Origin: Barthelona sp. PAP020
Lineage: Eukaryota; Metamonada: BaSk clade
Direction of reading: 5' to 3'
Assembly: GCA_040182905.1 (NCBI GenBank)
Contig: JARQWU010000131.1
Span: 1 to 27,399, forward strand
Length of the DNA: 27,399 bases
The translations under genes were made by a program, and so were the position numbers. Numbering within the stretch: the first letter of the stretch is position 1; each line of letters starts with the position of its first letter. Positions 1 to 8,887 of the stretch are shown here, in pieces. The notes beneath the pieces are model-generated. The model saw only the letters and a list, made by a program, of their open reading frames with translations. It did not search any database and had not been told where the DNA came from.

Positions 1-789
1 GTGAAATGTCCGCTGCGCTTCACAATTAATAATAAATGTTTATAAAGATCTTTATTGTTCTCGGTTAGAGTTTGGGGGTACTTGAAACTGAGTCGGTTTG
101 CGTGGATGGTTCAGAACACTCTTTCAAAAAAAAAATTCCATATACTGATTCTTTCCCATATCTAAAAGTGTTTGGGTCCACGGTGAAAAAAGAAAACTGT
201 ATGATTTGCCTCAATCTCTAAAAAATTTTCCTTCAATGGGTAGGAGGTTAGCTCTCAGATGCCACAAGAACAAGCAAAATGTAAATTGATCTTTGTTGCT
301 TTTTTGTTCAAAAAAAGTCGCGATGCGAATTCAATGAGTATTTTTTTAACTTGTGACAAAACTTTTCTGTGACAATGTTCAACAATGAAATACTAATATC
401 ATAAGATAAAATAGGTTCATTAAAGCATTCTTTGTGTTATTTTAATCACTTTATTATTAATTCAAACAGATGTTTAAAAAAAAAAGAAACATGTTTGGAA
501 ATGACAAGTTCAATTCCATTTGAATTATCCTATTCTTTCAAAGAATAAAATAAAAAATGTTGATTGAAATTGTATTTAAATTGGAATTCTGAGAAAATCT
601 GAGTTATCTGAAATGTTAACAAATGTAAATGGAGTTTAATAAAATTAATTTTAGAACGTGTAACAACATTATTCAAACGTGTTTTGACGGTTTTCAATGA
701 AATTCTTTCAAATCAAAAAAATGTGTGAATAAAATTGAAAAAGTCAACCTTCTTTGTTTAATTCATATTCTCTTTACATTTTTATTCTG
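1..789. other. intergenic region, left edge
   Basis: No gene can be supported here. Stops occur often in all frames. A 14-codon frame open from base 1 to the TAA at 43-45 could be the end of a gene lying to the left, but nothing in it is recognisable. Positions 42-55 are a perfect 14-bp palindrome centred on AGATCT. Positions 61-120 are about 48% G+C, well above the surrounding AT-rich DNA, and could be part of an unrecognised RNA or a 3' untranslated region. From about 300 onwards the sequence is ordinary A/T-rich spacer leading to the XDH start codon. Confidence 0.6.
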
Positions 790-3700
790 ATGTCAAATAT
801 TCCAAAAACTGATTGTATTGAATTTTATCTAAATGGAAAAATTCACAAAGTGTACAATGAGAATCCTCATTTATCATTGGGTGTTTATTTGAGAAAAATA
901 GGTTTAAAAGGAACCAAACTGGCATGCCAAGAAGGAGGTTGTGGCGCTTGTACCGTTGTTATGTCCAATTGGAATTCAATCAAAAATATATCTCAACATC
1001 GTGCCATTGTCAGTTGCATTGTACCCATTGCAGCTGTTCATGGAACAGCTATTACCACAGTTGAGGGTTTGGGTAATATTAAAAGTGGTTTACATCCTAT
1101 TCAAGAACGATTGGCTGAATTACATGGAACTCAATGTGGTTTTTGTACCCCTGGTATTGTTATGCATATTTTAGCATATTTATTAAATAACCCTAATCCT
1201 ACATGTCAAGATATTGAAGAATCCTTTGATTGTAATTTATGCAGATGTACTGGTTATAGACCTATATTAGATGCGGCTAAATCTTTTGCTGTTGATTGTC
1301 CAAGTGATGTTAAGGCAAAATGCTCCAATTCTTCGCCTGTTGTTTTCGATTTTGAAGCTTTCTTGCCAGATGCCTTAAGAAACAAACCAATGACTTCTTT
1401 TGATTACACTGGAAAGTCATCAAGATGGATCAGACCTACTAAGACATCACAATTACTGGAAATTTTAACTGAAATACCTGATTGTCGCATTGTTGCGGGT
1501 AATTCTGAATTGGGATTGGCAAGACATCTTGTTGGAGCCAAATTTCCTGTTTTAGTTGAGACTGTTCACATTAATTCTTTGATTACTTTTACTGTTCGTC
1601 CAGAAAAAGTAGTGATTGGTGCTGGACTTACCTTACAGGCTTTAACTGAAGAAATTAATAAATTTGTTGTTTCAAATCAAGATGAATACACTTTGAAACC
1701 ATTAAGTGAGCAGTTAAAGTTTTTCGCCAATAGACAAGTTCGTAATGTTGCCACTATTGCTGGGAACATTTGCAACGCCTCTCCAGTTTCTGATTTGGTT
1801 CCAGTGTTGATGGCTTTGGATGCTAACTACGTTTTGAAAGGACCTGAAGGTATTCGTAATGTTAAAGCAGTTGATTTTTCGATTGGATATAGAAAAGTTG
1901 ACATTCAAACTGGAGAATACTTGCATTCTATTGAGATTCCAAGATTAATTGATGGACAGTTTGCTAAGGCATTCAAAATGACTCGTAGAAAAGATGATGA
2001 CATCAGTGTCATCAATGCAGCTTTCAAAATGAATGTTACTGATGGAAAAATTGTTGATGCAGGTATTTCATATGGTTGTTTGAATATTTTCACTGTGACG
2101 GCAAAGAACACATCTGAATTTTTGATTGGAAAGGTGATAAATGAAGACACTTTTCAGGAGGCCCTTTCTATTTTGAGAAAAGAATTGCCTTTGTCTGAGA
2201 ATGCTCCAGGAGGAAGAATTGACTATCGTAGAGCTATGATTGGAACGTTATTTGCTAAATTTTATGTTACTGCTGCTAAACATTTTGGTTTTTCAGAGAT
2301 TTCAACTAAATTGCACATAGATCCTGATGATGATTATGTCCATGTTATTACACGTGGTATTCAATGTGCTTCAGATGCTAAAGGTCCCGGTGTAACTGGA
2401 AAGAGTCATGCTCATCTTGCAGGACATCTCCATGCCAGTGGAGAAGCTGTTTATCCTATTGATGAAGAGTCTATTGGTCAATTATGTGTTGCTTGTGTCC
2501 CCTCTAAGTATCCTCATGCAAGAATTTTGAACATTGATGATAGCGAGATTCGAGATGATCCATCCTTTGTTCGTCTGGTAACTTCTGAAGATGTTCCGGG
2601 AGAAAATAAGTTTGGTGGAGGTGCTTTTGTTGATGAAGAGTTTTTGCCAACAGAATTTGTTCATTATGTTGGACAACCCATAGCCCTTGTTGTTGCTGAA
2701 ACTGATGAAGATGCACATAGATTAGCTAGAGGGGTAAAAGTTGAATATGAACCTTTGAAAGCCGTTGTTGATCTTCTTGAAGCTGTTGAAAATGAGGATT
2801 TCCTTGTTGAACCTACCAAAATCATCAGTGGTGATTCTTCTTTCTTTGTAGAGGAGCTTCGCTATCAAGAACAACCAAAATCTCGTGTTACGGAAGACAA
2901 TTTATTGGAGGTTTCAGGTTCTTTCTTTACACCTGAACAGGAACATTTTTACATGGAAACTCAGAATTGCTTGGCTGTTCCTGGTGAAGAGATGGTTTTA
3001 CATTACTCAACCCAAAACCCTACTCATATTCAAGAAGACGCTGCACAATGTCTTGGTATCCCTGCCCATCGTGTTGTTGTTAAGACTCGTCGTGTTGGAG
3101 GAGCATTTGGTGGAAAGGAAGTCAATATTTTGTGGGCTTGTTTGACCGCTGTTGCCGCAAATGCTACAAATAAACCTTGTAAGCTGATTCTCAATAGACA
3201 AGAAGATCAGCTTATGACTGGTAAACGTCACCCTTTTATGATTAATTATAAAGCTTTATTTTCATTAGATGGTAGAGCTATTGCTGGAGATGTTGGTTTA
3301 TATTCTGATGCCGGTTTTTCAACAGATTTGTCTGTGCCTGTTATGCAGCGAGCTATGTTTCATTCTGATAGTGTTTTCAATTGGAAGAATTTTAGAGTAA
3401 TTTCACACATTTGCAAGACCAACAAGCCTTCTAACACAGCTTTCCGTGGTTTTGGTGCTCCTCAAGGTATGTTGGCATCTGAAGTAATTATGGCACATGC
3501 AGCACAAGAATTGAACATTCCTGTTGTCGACATAAAGTATAAAAACTTATATCAGGAAGGAGATAAAACTCATTTTGGCATGTTGCTTACTCATTGTCAC
3601 ACCAAAACATCCTTTGAACAAATTCGTCAAAAGGCTGAATATGATCGCAGAAGGGCTGAGATCACCGCGTTTAATTCAACAAATATGAGCAAAAAAAGAG

Positions 3701-4665
3701 GAATTGCTATCAATGGAATTAAGTTTGGCATCTCATTCACGGCAACTTTCATGAATAAAGCAGCGGCTTTGGTTCATGCTTATCAAGATGGTTCTGTTTA
3801 TATCTCTCATGGTGGTATTGAAATGGGTCAAGGTGTTCACACAAAGATTGCACAATTAGCCGCCGATGAATTAGGTATTCCCTTAAATATGGTACATGTT
3901 TCTGAAACAGCAACAGATAAAGCGGCAAACACTTCACCAACTGCTGCCTCAACTGGTAGTGACCTCAATGGACAAGCTGTGCTTGATGCTTGTCGTAAGA
4001 TAAACGCAAGTTTAAAACCTTTGCGTGAACAAATGCCAAATGCTTCATTCAAAGAACTTTGTCATGCTGCATTTTTCCAACGTATTCAGACTTCATTTAC
4101 AGGCTATTATGCTACACCAGTTACTCCTTATGATTTCCAAAAGGGCACAGGTGAGCCATTCCATTATTTTGTATATGGATCTGCTTGTTCAGAAGTTGAA
4201 ATTGATTGTAAGACAGGTGAAATGGAGATATTGAGATCAGATATTTTAATTGATGCAGGTAATTCGATTAATCCTGCAATTGATGTTGGTCAAGTTGAAG
4301 GAGCTTTTACCCAAGGATTTGGTTGGCTTACTACAGAAGATACTGTCAGAACAAAGGATGGTGCTGTGTTTGCTCCTGGTCCATCCACATACAAAATACC
4401 TTCATATGCTAATATTCCACATGAATTGAGAGTTTATGTGATGGAAGGTGTACCTAATCCAAAGGCTGTTCGTTTAAGCAAGGGAATTGGTGAACCACCA
4501 TTTTGCTTTGGCTACAGTGTTTATGAGGCTGTAACAGAGGCAGTTAATGCCTATCGTATGGAAAACGGTTTTAAAGGTGTCAGTAATATTGGTTTCCCTG
4601 CAAATATTGAACTTATTAGAAATGCTTGTCCTGATGACATTTCTGCTTTTATGAATGATCAATAA
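790..4665 (+). CDS. xdh: xanthine dehydrogenase (molybdo-flavoprotein)
   Basis: Oxidises hypoxanthine to xanthine and xanthine to urate; normally a cytosolic homodimer. The frame is open from 754, but the first ATG is at 790, giving 1291 residues, close to the usual ~1330 of eukaryotic XDH. Order: an N-terminal ferredoxin-type 2Fe-2S domain (C46, C51, C54, C76), a second 2Fe-2S domain (C116, C119, and the CRC pair C151/C153), a FAD domain (RNVATIAGN from ~318; a GYRK stretch ~365, like the NAD-side FFxGYRKT motif), then the molybdopterin domains from ~545. Residues aligning with bovine Glu802, Arg880, Phe914, Phe1009-Thr1010 and Glu1261 are present (E777, R854, F888, an FT pair, E1235 in GEPP). 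This is the purine-binding set and argues against aldehyde oxidase. Single exon. A TTCA lies in the 40 bases before the ATG. Gene symbol is from the family. Confidence 0.96.
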   Translation: MSNIPKTDCIEFYLNGKIHKVYNENPHLSLGVYLRKIGLKGTKLACQEGGCGACTVVMSNWNSIKNISQHRAIVSCIVPIAAVHGTAITTVEGLGNIKSGLHPIQERLAELHGTQCGFCTPGIVMHILAYLLNNPNPTCQDIEESFDCNLCRCTGYRPILDAAKSFAVDCPSDVKAKCSNSSPVVFDFEAFLPDALRNKPMTSFDYTGKSSRWIRPTKTSQLLEILTEIPDCRIVAGNSELGLARHLVGAKFPVLVETVHINSLITFTVRPEKVVIGAGLTLQALTEEINKFVVSNQDEYTLKPLSEQLKFFANRQVRNVATIAGNICNASPVSDLVPVLMALDANYVLKGPEGIRNVKAVDFSIGYRKVDIQTGEYLHSIEIPRLIDGQFAKAFKMTRRKDDDISVINAAFKMNVTDGKIVDAGISYGCLNIFTVTAKNTSEFLIGKVINEDTFQEALSILRKELPLSENAPGGRIDYRRAMIGTLFAKFYVTAAKHFGFSEISTKLHIDPDDDYVHVITRGIQCASDAKGPGVTGKSHAHLAGHLHASGEAVYPIDEESIGQLCVACVPSKYPHARILNIDDSEIRDDPSFVRLVTSEDVPGENKFGGGAFVDEEFLPTEFVHYVGQPIALVVAETDEDAHRLARGVKVEYEPLKAVVDLLEAVENEDFLVEPTKIISGDSSFFVEELRYQEQPKSRVTEDNLLEVSGSFFTPEQEHFYMETQNCLAVPGEEMVLHYSTQNPTHIQEDAAQCLGIPAHRVVVKTRRVGGAFGGKEVNILWACLTAVAANATNKPCKLILNRQEDQLMTGKRHPFMINYKALFSLDGRAIAGDVGLYSDAGFSTDLSVPVMQRAMFHSDSVFNWKNFRVISHICKTNKPSNTAFRGFGAPQGMLASEVIMAHAAQELNIPVVDIKYKNLYQEGDKTHFGMLLTHCHTKTSFEQIRQKAEYDRRRAEITAFNSTNMSKKRGIAINGIKFGISFTATFMNKAAALVHAYQDGSVYISHGGIEMGQGVHTKIAQLAADELGIPLNMVHVSETATDKAANTSPTAASTGSDLNGQAVLDACRKINASLKPLREQMPNASFKELCHAAFFQRIQTSFTGYYATPVTPYDFQKGTGEPFHYFVYGSACSEVEIDCKTGEMEILRSDILIDAGNSINPAIDVGQVEGAFTQGFGWLTTEDTVRTKDGAVFAPGPSTYKIPSYANIPHELRVYVMEGVPNPKAVRLSKGIGEPPFCFGYSVYEAVTEAVNAYRMENGFKGVSNIGFPANIELIRNACPDDISAFMNDQ

Positions 4666-4950
4666 ACGGTAAAATGTTGAAAATTTTCAATTTTTTTTTT
4701 TTCGCAGCAATTTTAGGACAGTTTTTGGACAGTTTTTTTGAGTTAATCTTGTTCTTTGGTCATTTTTTCTTTTCACAATTTTGTTTTTTGAAATAAACAA
4801 TTACCGCTTATAATATATCATATGATTAATTTAATTATTTTATTTTAGTTGGATTAAATTGTTTGTCGATTCTTTTCACATTCCCAGTCCTTTTTGATTT
4901 TTCATTTTTCATCTTTTTTTTTTTGAATCTATTATCTTCATTCTTCTACA
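4666..4950. other. spacer between XDH and ABCA genes
   Basis: Very T-rich 285-bp spacer that must hold the XDH 3' end and the ABCA promoter. It contains an AATAAA-like stretch about 120 nt after the XDH stop and a T/C-rich tract with TTCA just before the ABCA start codon. No open frame of note. Confidence 0.5.
4716..4737. repeat. tandem 11-bp repeat, two copies
   Basis: The unit GGACAGTTTTT occurs twice without a gap (4716-4726 and 4727-4737) in the 3' flank of the XDH gene. Probably simple slippage; no function can be read from it. Confidence 0.6.
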
Positions 4951-7254
4951 ATGGGTTCTTTTCAAGGATTATTAGTAGTTGAAAGAAAAATTTTCTTTAG
5001 AAAAAGATGTTTATGTTGTTTTTCATTGTTTATTCCATTGTTTTTCAGTTTTATTTGTTTTTTGTCTTGTAGAGATTTATCCCGTATTGAGTATAAGTAT
5101 ATTCCACCCACAACCAACTCATATGATTCCACTTATCTGAGTAAAATGAGTTTGGAGAAATGTAATTACTCAATGAACTCAATAAATCGGAATGATATTA
5201 AAGGATACATGTTTTTAATTGCAAATAATCATACTGAATCGTTGAATAAAACTGTTGAATATGTTCAAACAAATATTTTAGAATACCCTACTGTTCCCAC
5301 TCATTTAAATAAATATTTCCATTCTAAAGCAGAATTGGAAGCATACATTGACAGTAAAGATCGAAAACAGTTTTGTTACGCTTTAATTGTCAATGACACG
5401 TTTGATGGTAATCTTGAAATCGTCAGGGATTTAGACTCGTTCAGTTATAAGTATGATGATCAGGTTTTCTTTTCCACTGACATAACAGTGGAATCGACAA
5501 AGTTTCTTGTTAGAGTGTTTGATAAATTTCAGTTTGGAATTGAATATTCCTGGGACAATGAGATTTTTGTTCATTCCAATCGGGAGGTGAATCCTGCTAA
5601 TACTCAATTTTTTGGTTTACTTGCAAACATCTTTGAATTCATTCTTTTGGCCAATTCATTCTTTTTATCCTCTCGTTTGATGGAAAACAAAGAGTTGAGA
5701 ATGAGATCTGTTTTAAGAATGTCTGGAATGCGTCTAATTACCTATTTTAAAGTGCATTTTTCTTTCAGTTTCATCTATAACTTGGTATCTTTCTTATTAA
5801 TTTATTTATCTGGAATTTTCTTTATTAAACCGAGTTTTTTACAGATAATTTTATCATTAATTTGCTTATTTGCTTGTATTAATACTTATATTGGTTTGAC
5901 TTTTTTCATTACTTCTTTTTTCAAAACAGTTAAGAATGGTACTGTTGTATCGAACGGTTTATCATTAATCTTAACAGCTGCTTTATGTATTGTTGGTCAA
6001 TTCTATGATTATTTGCCTGCTTCAAAAATTTATTATGCTATTGGTTTTCCTCCTTTCTATGGTTTTAGATTTTTGATTAATTTACCTTCATTAATTAAAC
6101 CTACTGGTAGTACTATTGATATCTCTGATAGTTTATTAGCTCTTTTGGTAAGTTGTGTTTATCTTTTGTTAGGTTTCTACCGAGAAATGACTCAATCAAC
6201 TGATTTTGCACCTTTAAGACCTTTATTCTTCCTTGACAAACAATTTTGGAATGTAAACAAAGTAAAGCCCAATTTGTATGCTAAAAATGGGTTAGTTTTT
6301 GATAACGTTGTGAAAACATTTGAAAATGATACCAGTCAAGCAAGAAATATCATTACTGCTGTGGATAATCTTTCAATCAAAGCTAAAAGTGGACAAGTAC
6401 TTGCCTTATTAGGACATAATGGTTCAGGGAAAACTACTTCGATTAACTTGATACAAGGATTCATTCAAGCAGATTCAGGATCAATACACTTGTTTGACCT
6501 TGATCCAAAAAAGCAAGCCACCGCGATCAGACTTTGTACTGGTGTTTGTCCACAACATGATGGTGTTTATAATTTGTTAACCGTTTCAGAGCATATTGAT
6601 TTGATTGCTGCATTTAGAGAAATTGAATTAAGTGAAGCAGAAAAGACAGATTTACTGAAAAAGGTTGTTTTAGACAAGGATAAAGATAAAAAGGGGCAAG
6701 AATTATCAGGAGGTATGAAAAGACGTTTATGCTTGACTCTTGCTTTGGTTGGTAATCCTCCTATTTTGGTTTTAGATGAACCATCATCTGGTTTGGACCC
6801 TGAACATCGTCGTCGTATTTGGAAATTGTTGGAAGAGCAAAAAAATAATGGTGCCTTTGTCATTCTTACAACTCATCATTTGGAAGAAGCAGAGGCACTC
6901 GGTGATTCAATTTGTATTCTGGCTAAGGGGAAATTGCAAGCTATGGGAAGTCTTGCTGAATTAAAGGAAGCATATGCTTGTGCTTATGCTTTACATTTAT
7001 CAGTCAAGCCAAACAGAAATGTGCAAGACATTTCTAATTGGTTGAATCAATTTTTTACTGCTCGATTAACGAAAGAAGAAGATGAAACCATCACCTTTTT
7101 ATTGGCTGAAGGCGTTGATCAATTGTTACCTGATGTTCTTGATGAATTGCATGATGAATGTGTGAATGGTCAAAGAGGCTTGAATATTGTTAGCTATGGT
7201 CTAACAACTCAATCTTTGGAAGATGTGTTTTTGAAATTGAATCCTGTTTTGTGA
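4951..7254 (+). CDS. ABCA-subfamily half-size ABC transporter
   Basis: ATP-driven membrane transporter, probably of lipids or sterols by family. A 767-residue half-transporter: one membrane domain followed by one ATPase domain. A hydrophobic segment (~20-40) is followed by a ~180-residue lumenal or extracellular loop with several N-x-S/T sites (for example N72 and N93), then about five more hydrophobic segments (~221-241, 265-292, 297-325, 333-350, 394-411). This is the ABCA layout. The ATPase domain has Walker A GHNGSGKTT (488-496), Q-loop Q535 (CPQHDG), signature LSGGM (585-589), Walker B ILVLDE (605-610) and the H-loop in TTHH (~640-643). All catalytic residues look intact. Half-size ABCA proteins are known from plants and protists and presumably dimerise. 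The ATG at 4951 sits before the first membrane segment. Substrate is unknown. Confidence 0.93.
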   Translation: MGSFQGLLVVERKIFFRKRCLCCFSLFIPLFFSFICFLSCRDLSRIEYKYIPPTTNSYDSTYLSKMSLEKCNYSMNSINRNDIKGYMFLIANNHTESLNKTVEYVQTNILEYPTVPTHLNKYFHSKAELEAYIDSKDRKQFCYALIVNDTFDGNLEIVRDLDSFSYKYDDQVFFSTDITVESTKFLVRVFDKFQFGIEYSWDNEIFVHSNREVNPANTQFFGLLANIFEFILLANSFFLSSRLMENKELRMRSVLRMSGMRLITYFKVHFSFSFIYNLVSFLLIYLSGIFFIKPSFLQIILSLICLFACINTYIGLTFFITSFFKTVKNGTVVSNGLSLILTAALCIVGQFYDYLPASKIYYAIGFPPFYGFRFLINLPSLIKPTGSTIDISDSLLALLVSCVYLLLGFYREMTQSTDFAPLRPLFFLDKQFWNVNKVKPNLYAKNGLVFDNVVKTFENDTSQARNIITAVDNLSIKAKSGQVLALLGHNGSGKTTSINLIQGFIQADSGSIHLFDLDPKKQATAIRLCTGVCPQHDGVYNLLTVSEHIDLIAAFREIELSEAEKTDLLKKVVLDKDKDKKGQELSGGMKRRLCLTLALVGNPPILVLDEPSSGLDPEHRRRIWKLLEEQKNNGAFVILTTHHLEEAEALGDSICILAKGKLQAMGSLAELKEAYACAYALHLSVKPNRNVQDISNWLNQFFTARLTKEEDETITFLLAEGVDQLLPDVLDELHDECVNGQRGLNIVSYGLTTQSLEDVFLKLNPVL

Positions 7255-7605
7255 TTTTTGTTTTCATAAATGTGTTTATTTATTTTTGCTTTTTTTAATG
7301 AACTGTTCTTTAATTTTAATTAAAGGCCAAATGAACAAAAATTGAAATTTCCTGAATCTACAGTTCTGGAAACAGAAGATCAACAAAAAAGAACCCAGGA
7401 CTTATAATATAAAAGGCCTACCTTTTTACACTGCATGATAAACATTCATAATTGAGGTTTTAAAAGCAGGTAAAAATTGCTTTCATGTAAATCTATCTTT
7501 TCATAATGATTTATAAAATACATCAATCATAGTAAACAAAACCAATATAACCAATGTTTCAAAAAAAGAGATGAAAAATTTTGTTTATTAATAATAAAGA
7601 TTGTA
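7255..7605. other. convergent intergenic region
   Basis: Region between the 3' ends of the ABCA gene (+) and the small minus-strand orphan. A/T-rich, with no open frame worth calling. An AATAAA on the minus strand lies within ~30 nt of the orphan's stop and may be its polyadenylation signal. Confidence 0.5.
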
Positions 7606-8028
7606 TTAAAGTTGAGTCCGTATATCACCAATATTGTGATCATCCAACGATATTATTGGACCATCAGTCTTTTGTTGAAGATTGTACAAGGCATTACGAA
7701 CTTGAGCTTCTTGATCAGATACTTCAAGTGACCCAGGTTCCACCATAAAAGCAGAAACACCTTTTGGATTGTAATTTTGATTGACTAGTGAAAAAGCATC
7801 AGAAACTGATACTGATGATATATTTGAAAAATCAGTCGTAGATACGTTATTTAAAGAATAATCATTGCTTGAATGATCAATTTCTGTGACATTTTCTGTA
7901 GAATAAAGATGTTTTAACAATTCTTGAGCTTCTTCTTCAGATTTTTTCTTCTTTTCTTCAATTTCACTTTGCATTCGAGATCTAGCTCGTTTTTCCAATA
8001 AAATAATTCGAGAGTTTGGTGATTTCAT
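7606..8028 (-). CDS. small orphan protein with charged coiled-coil-like N-terminus
   Basis: Not recognised. The frame is open upstream on the minus strand to 8172, but the first ATG is at 8028, giving 140 residues; the longer version would overlap the PNO1 coding region and lacks an ATG. Residues ~8-45 are rich in K, E and R in a helical pattern (EIEEKKKKSEEEAQELL) and could form a short coiled coil. The middle is Ser/Asn/Asp-rich and probably disordered; the C-terminal third has a short helical stretch (QEAQVRNALYNLQQK). No signal peptide or membrane segment is seen. It is head to head with PNO1 across 71 bp, so the two may be co-expressed. Evidence that it is a real gene is the intact frame and that spacing. 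Confidence 0.6.
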   Translation of the reverse strand: MKSPNSRIILLEKRARSRMQSEIEEKKKKSEEEAQELLKHLYSTENVTEIDHSSNDYSLNNVSTTDFSNISSVSVSDAFSLVNQNYNPKGVSAFMVEPGSLEVSDQEAQVRNALYNLQQKTDGPIISLDDHNIGDIRTQL

Positions 8029-8099
8029 GTTTGTAAAAGGAAAATTTTCATCACTAATTTTTTTTCTTTTTTTTTTCTTTGAAATCTCAAAATATTTAA
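8029..8099. promoter_or_regulatory. shared divergent promoter, orphan / PNO1
   Basis: Only 71 bp separate the two divergent start codons, so both promoters must lie here or extend into the genes. It contains long T runs on the plus strand and ends with AATATTTAA directly before the PNO1 ATG. Inferred from spacing; no start site is known. Confidence 0.5.
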
Positions 8100-8708
8100 A
8101 TGGACGAACCAGAAAATAATCATGATAACCATGAAACTCATGATGAAGACAAACCCAAAAAACAAGAAACAAGAAGAATTTTTATTCCATCTCACAGATT
8201 TACTCCTTTAAAAAATAGTTGGATTCAAATATATGAACCTTTAGTCCGTCATATGAAACTCCAAGTCCGTATGAATAGTAAAAGTCGTTTGGTTGAAATT
8301 AGAGAATCACCTGAAGTTGAAGATCCCAACGCTTTAAATAAAGGAGAAGATTTCATTAAAGCATTTGCAAGTGGTTTTCCTGTTGAACAAGCTCTAGCTT
8401 TATTGCGATTAGATGATATTTATGTTGATTCATTTACTATTAAAGAGGTTAGACAAACTTTAAAGGGTGCAAATAAATCAAGAGCTGTTGGACGTATTGC
8501 TGGTAAGGATGGTAAAACCAAATATGCCATTGAAAATGCTACACGTACACGTATTGTTTTGGAAGGTGAAAGAATAAATATAATGGGTACCACTGCCAAT
8601 GTAAATAACGCAAAAAGAGTTATTGTTGATTTGATTAGAGGTTCTCCCGCGGGAAAGATTAATACCAAGTTAAGAGCTATATCTTCTTTGAGTAAAGGTC
8701 GTCTTTAG
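8100..8708 (+). CDS. PNO1: PNO1/Dim2 KH-domain ribosome assembly factor
   Basis: Nuclear/nucleolar factor that binds pre-18S rRNA near its 3' end during 40S subunit assembly and helps control the final cleavage. 202 residues: an acidic tail (1-25), then the conserved core: RFTPLKNSW (~33-41), a KSRxVEIR block (~61-68), GEDFIKAF and the ALALLRLDD helix (~98-106), and the second KH domain with SRAVGRIAGKDGKTK (~127-141) and NATRTRIVL (~146-154). The GxxG loop reads GKDG instead of the common GKGG. It ends in a basic IRA-type tail (LRAISSLSKGRL), as in the family. Shorter than human PNO1 (252) only at the N-terminus. The ATG at 8100 is the first in frame. Single exon. Confidence 0.95.
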   Translation: MDEPENNHDNHETHDEDKPKKQETRRIFIPSHRFTPLKNSWIQIYEPLVRHMKLQVRMNSKSRLVEIRESPEVEDPNALNKGEDFIKAFASGFPVEQALALLRLDDIYVDSFTIKEVRQTLKGANKSRAVGRIAGKDGKTKYAIENATRTRIVLEGERINIMGTTANVNNAKRVIVDLIRGSPAGKINTKLRAISSLSKGRL

Positions 8709-8887
8709 ATATTTTTTTTTTAAAAATTTGAAAATATTTCGAAAATTTTAGTTGCTGACACCATGTGAATGGAAGTAAAATTTTTTACAAATTTTTAAAG
8801 AGAACAAAAAAAAATACAAATTTTACGTATGTATGTATGCTGTACAAAATTGGATGTTTCCTATAAATAAAAGGATTAATCACACAG

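Noticed and set aside
754-789. Longer XDH start (12 extra codons)
   Set aside because: The frame is open but begins at TTG with no ATG; the first ATG is 790 and the first Fe-S cysteine then lies at the usual distance.
7416-7445. Loop-like CCTTTTTAC resembling the U5 snRNA loop
   Set aside because: It lacks the exact GCCTTTTAC loop, a supporting stem and an Sm site.
8029-8172. 48-residue N-terminal extension of the small orphan into PNO1
   Set aside because: It starts at a TTG, would overlap the PNO1 coding region, and contains poly-Lys encoded by the T-run of the spacer. The ATG at 8028 is preferred.
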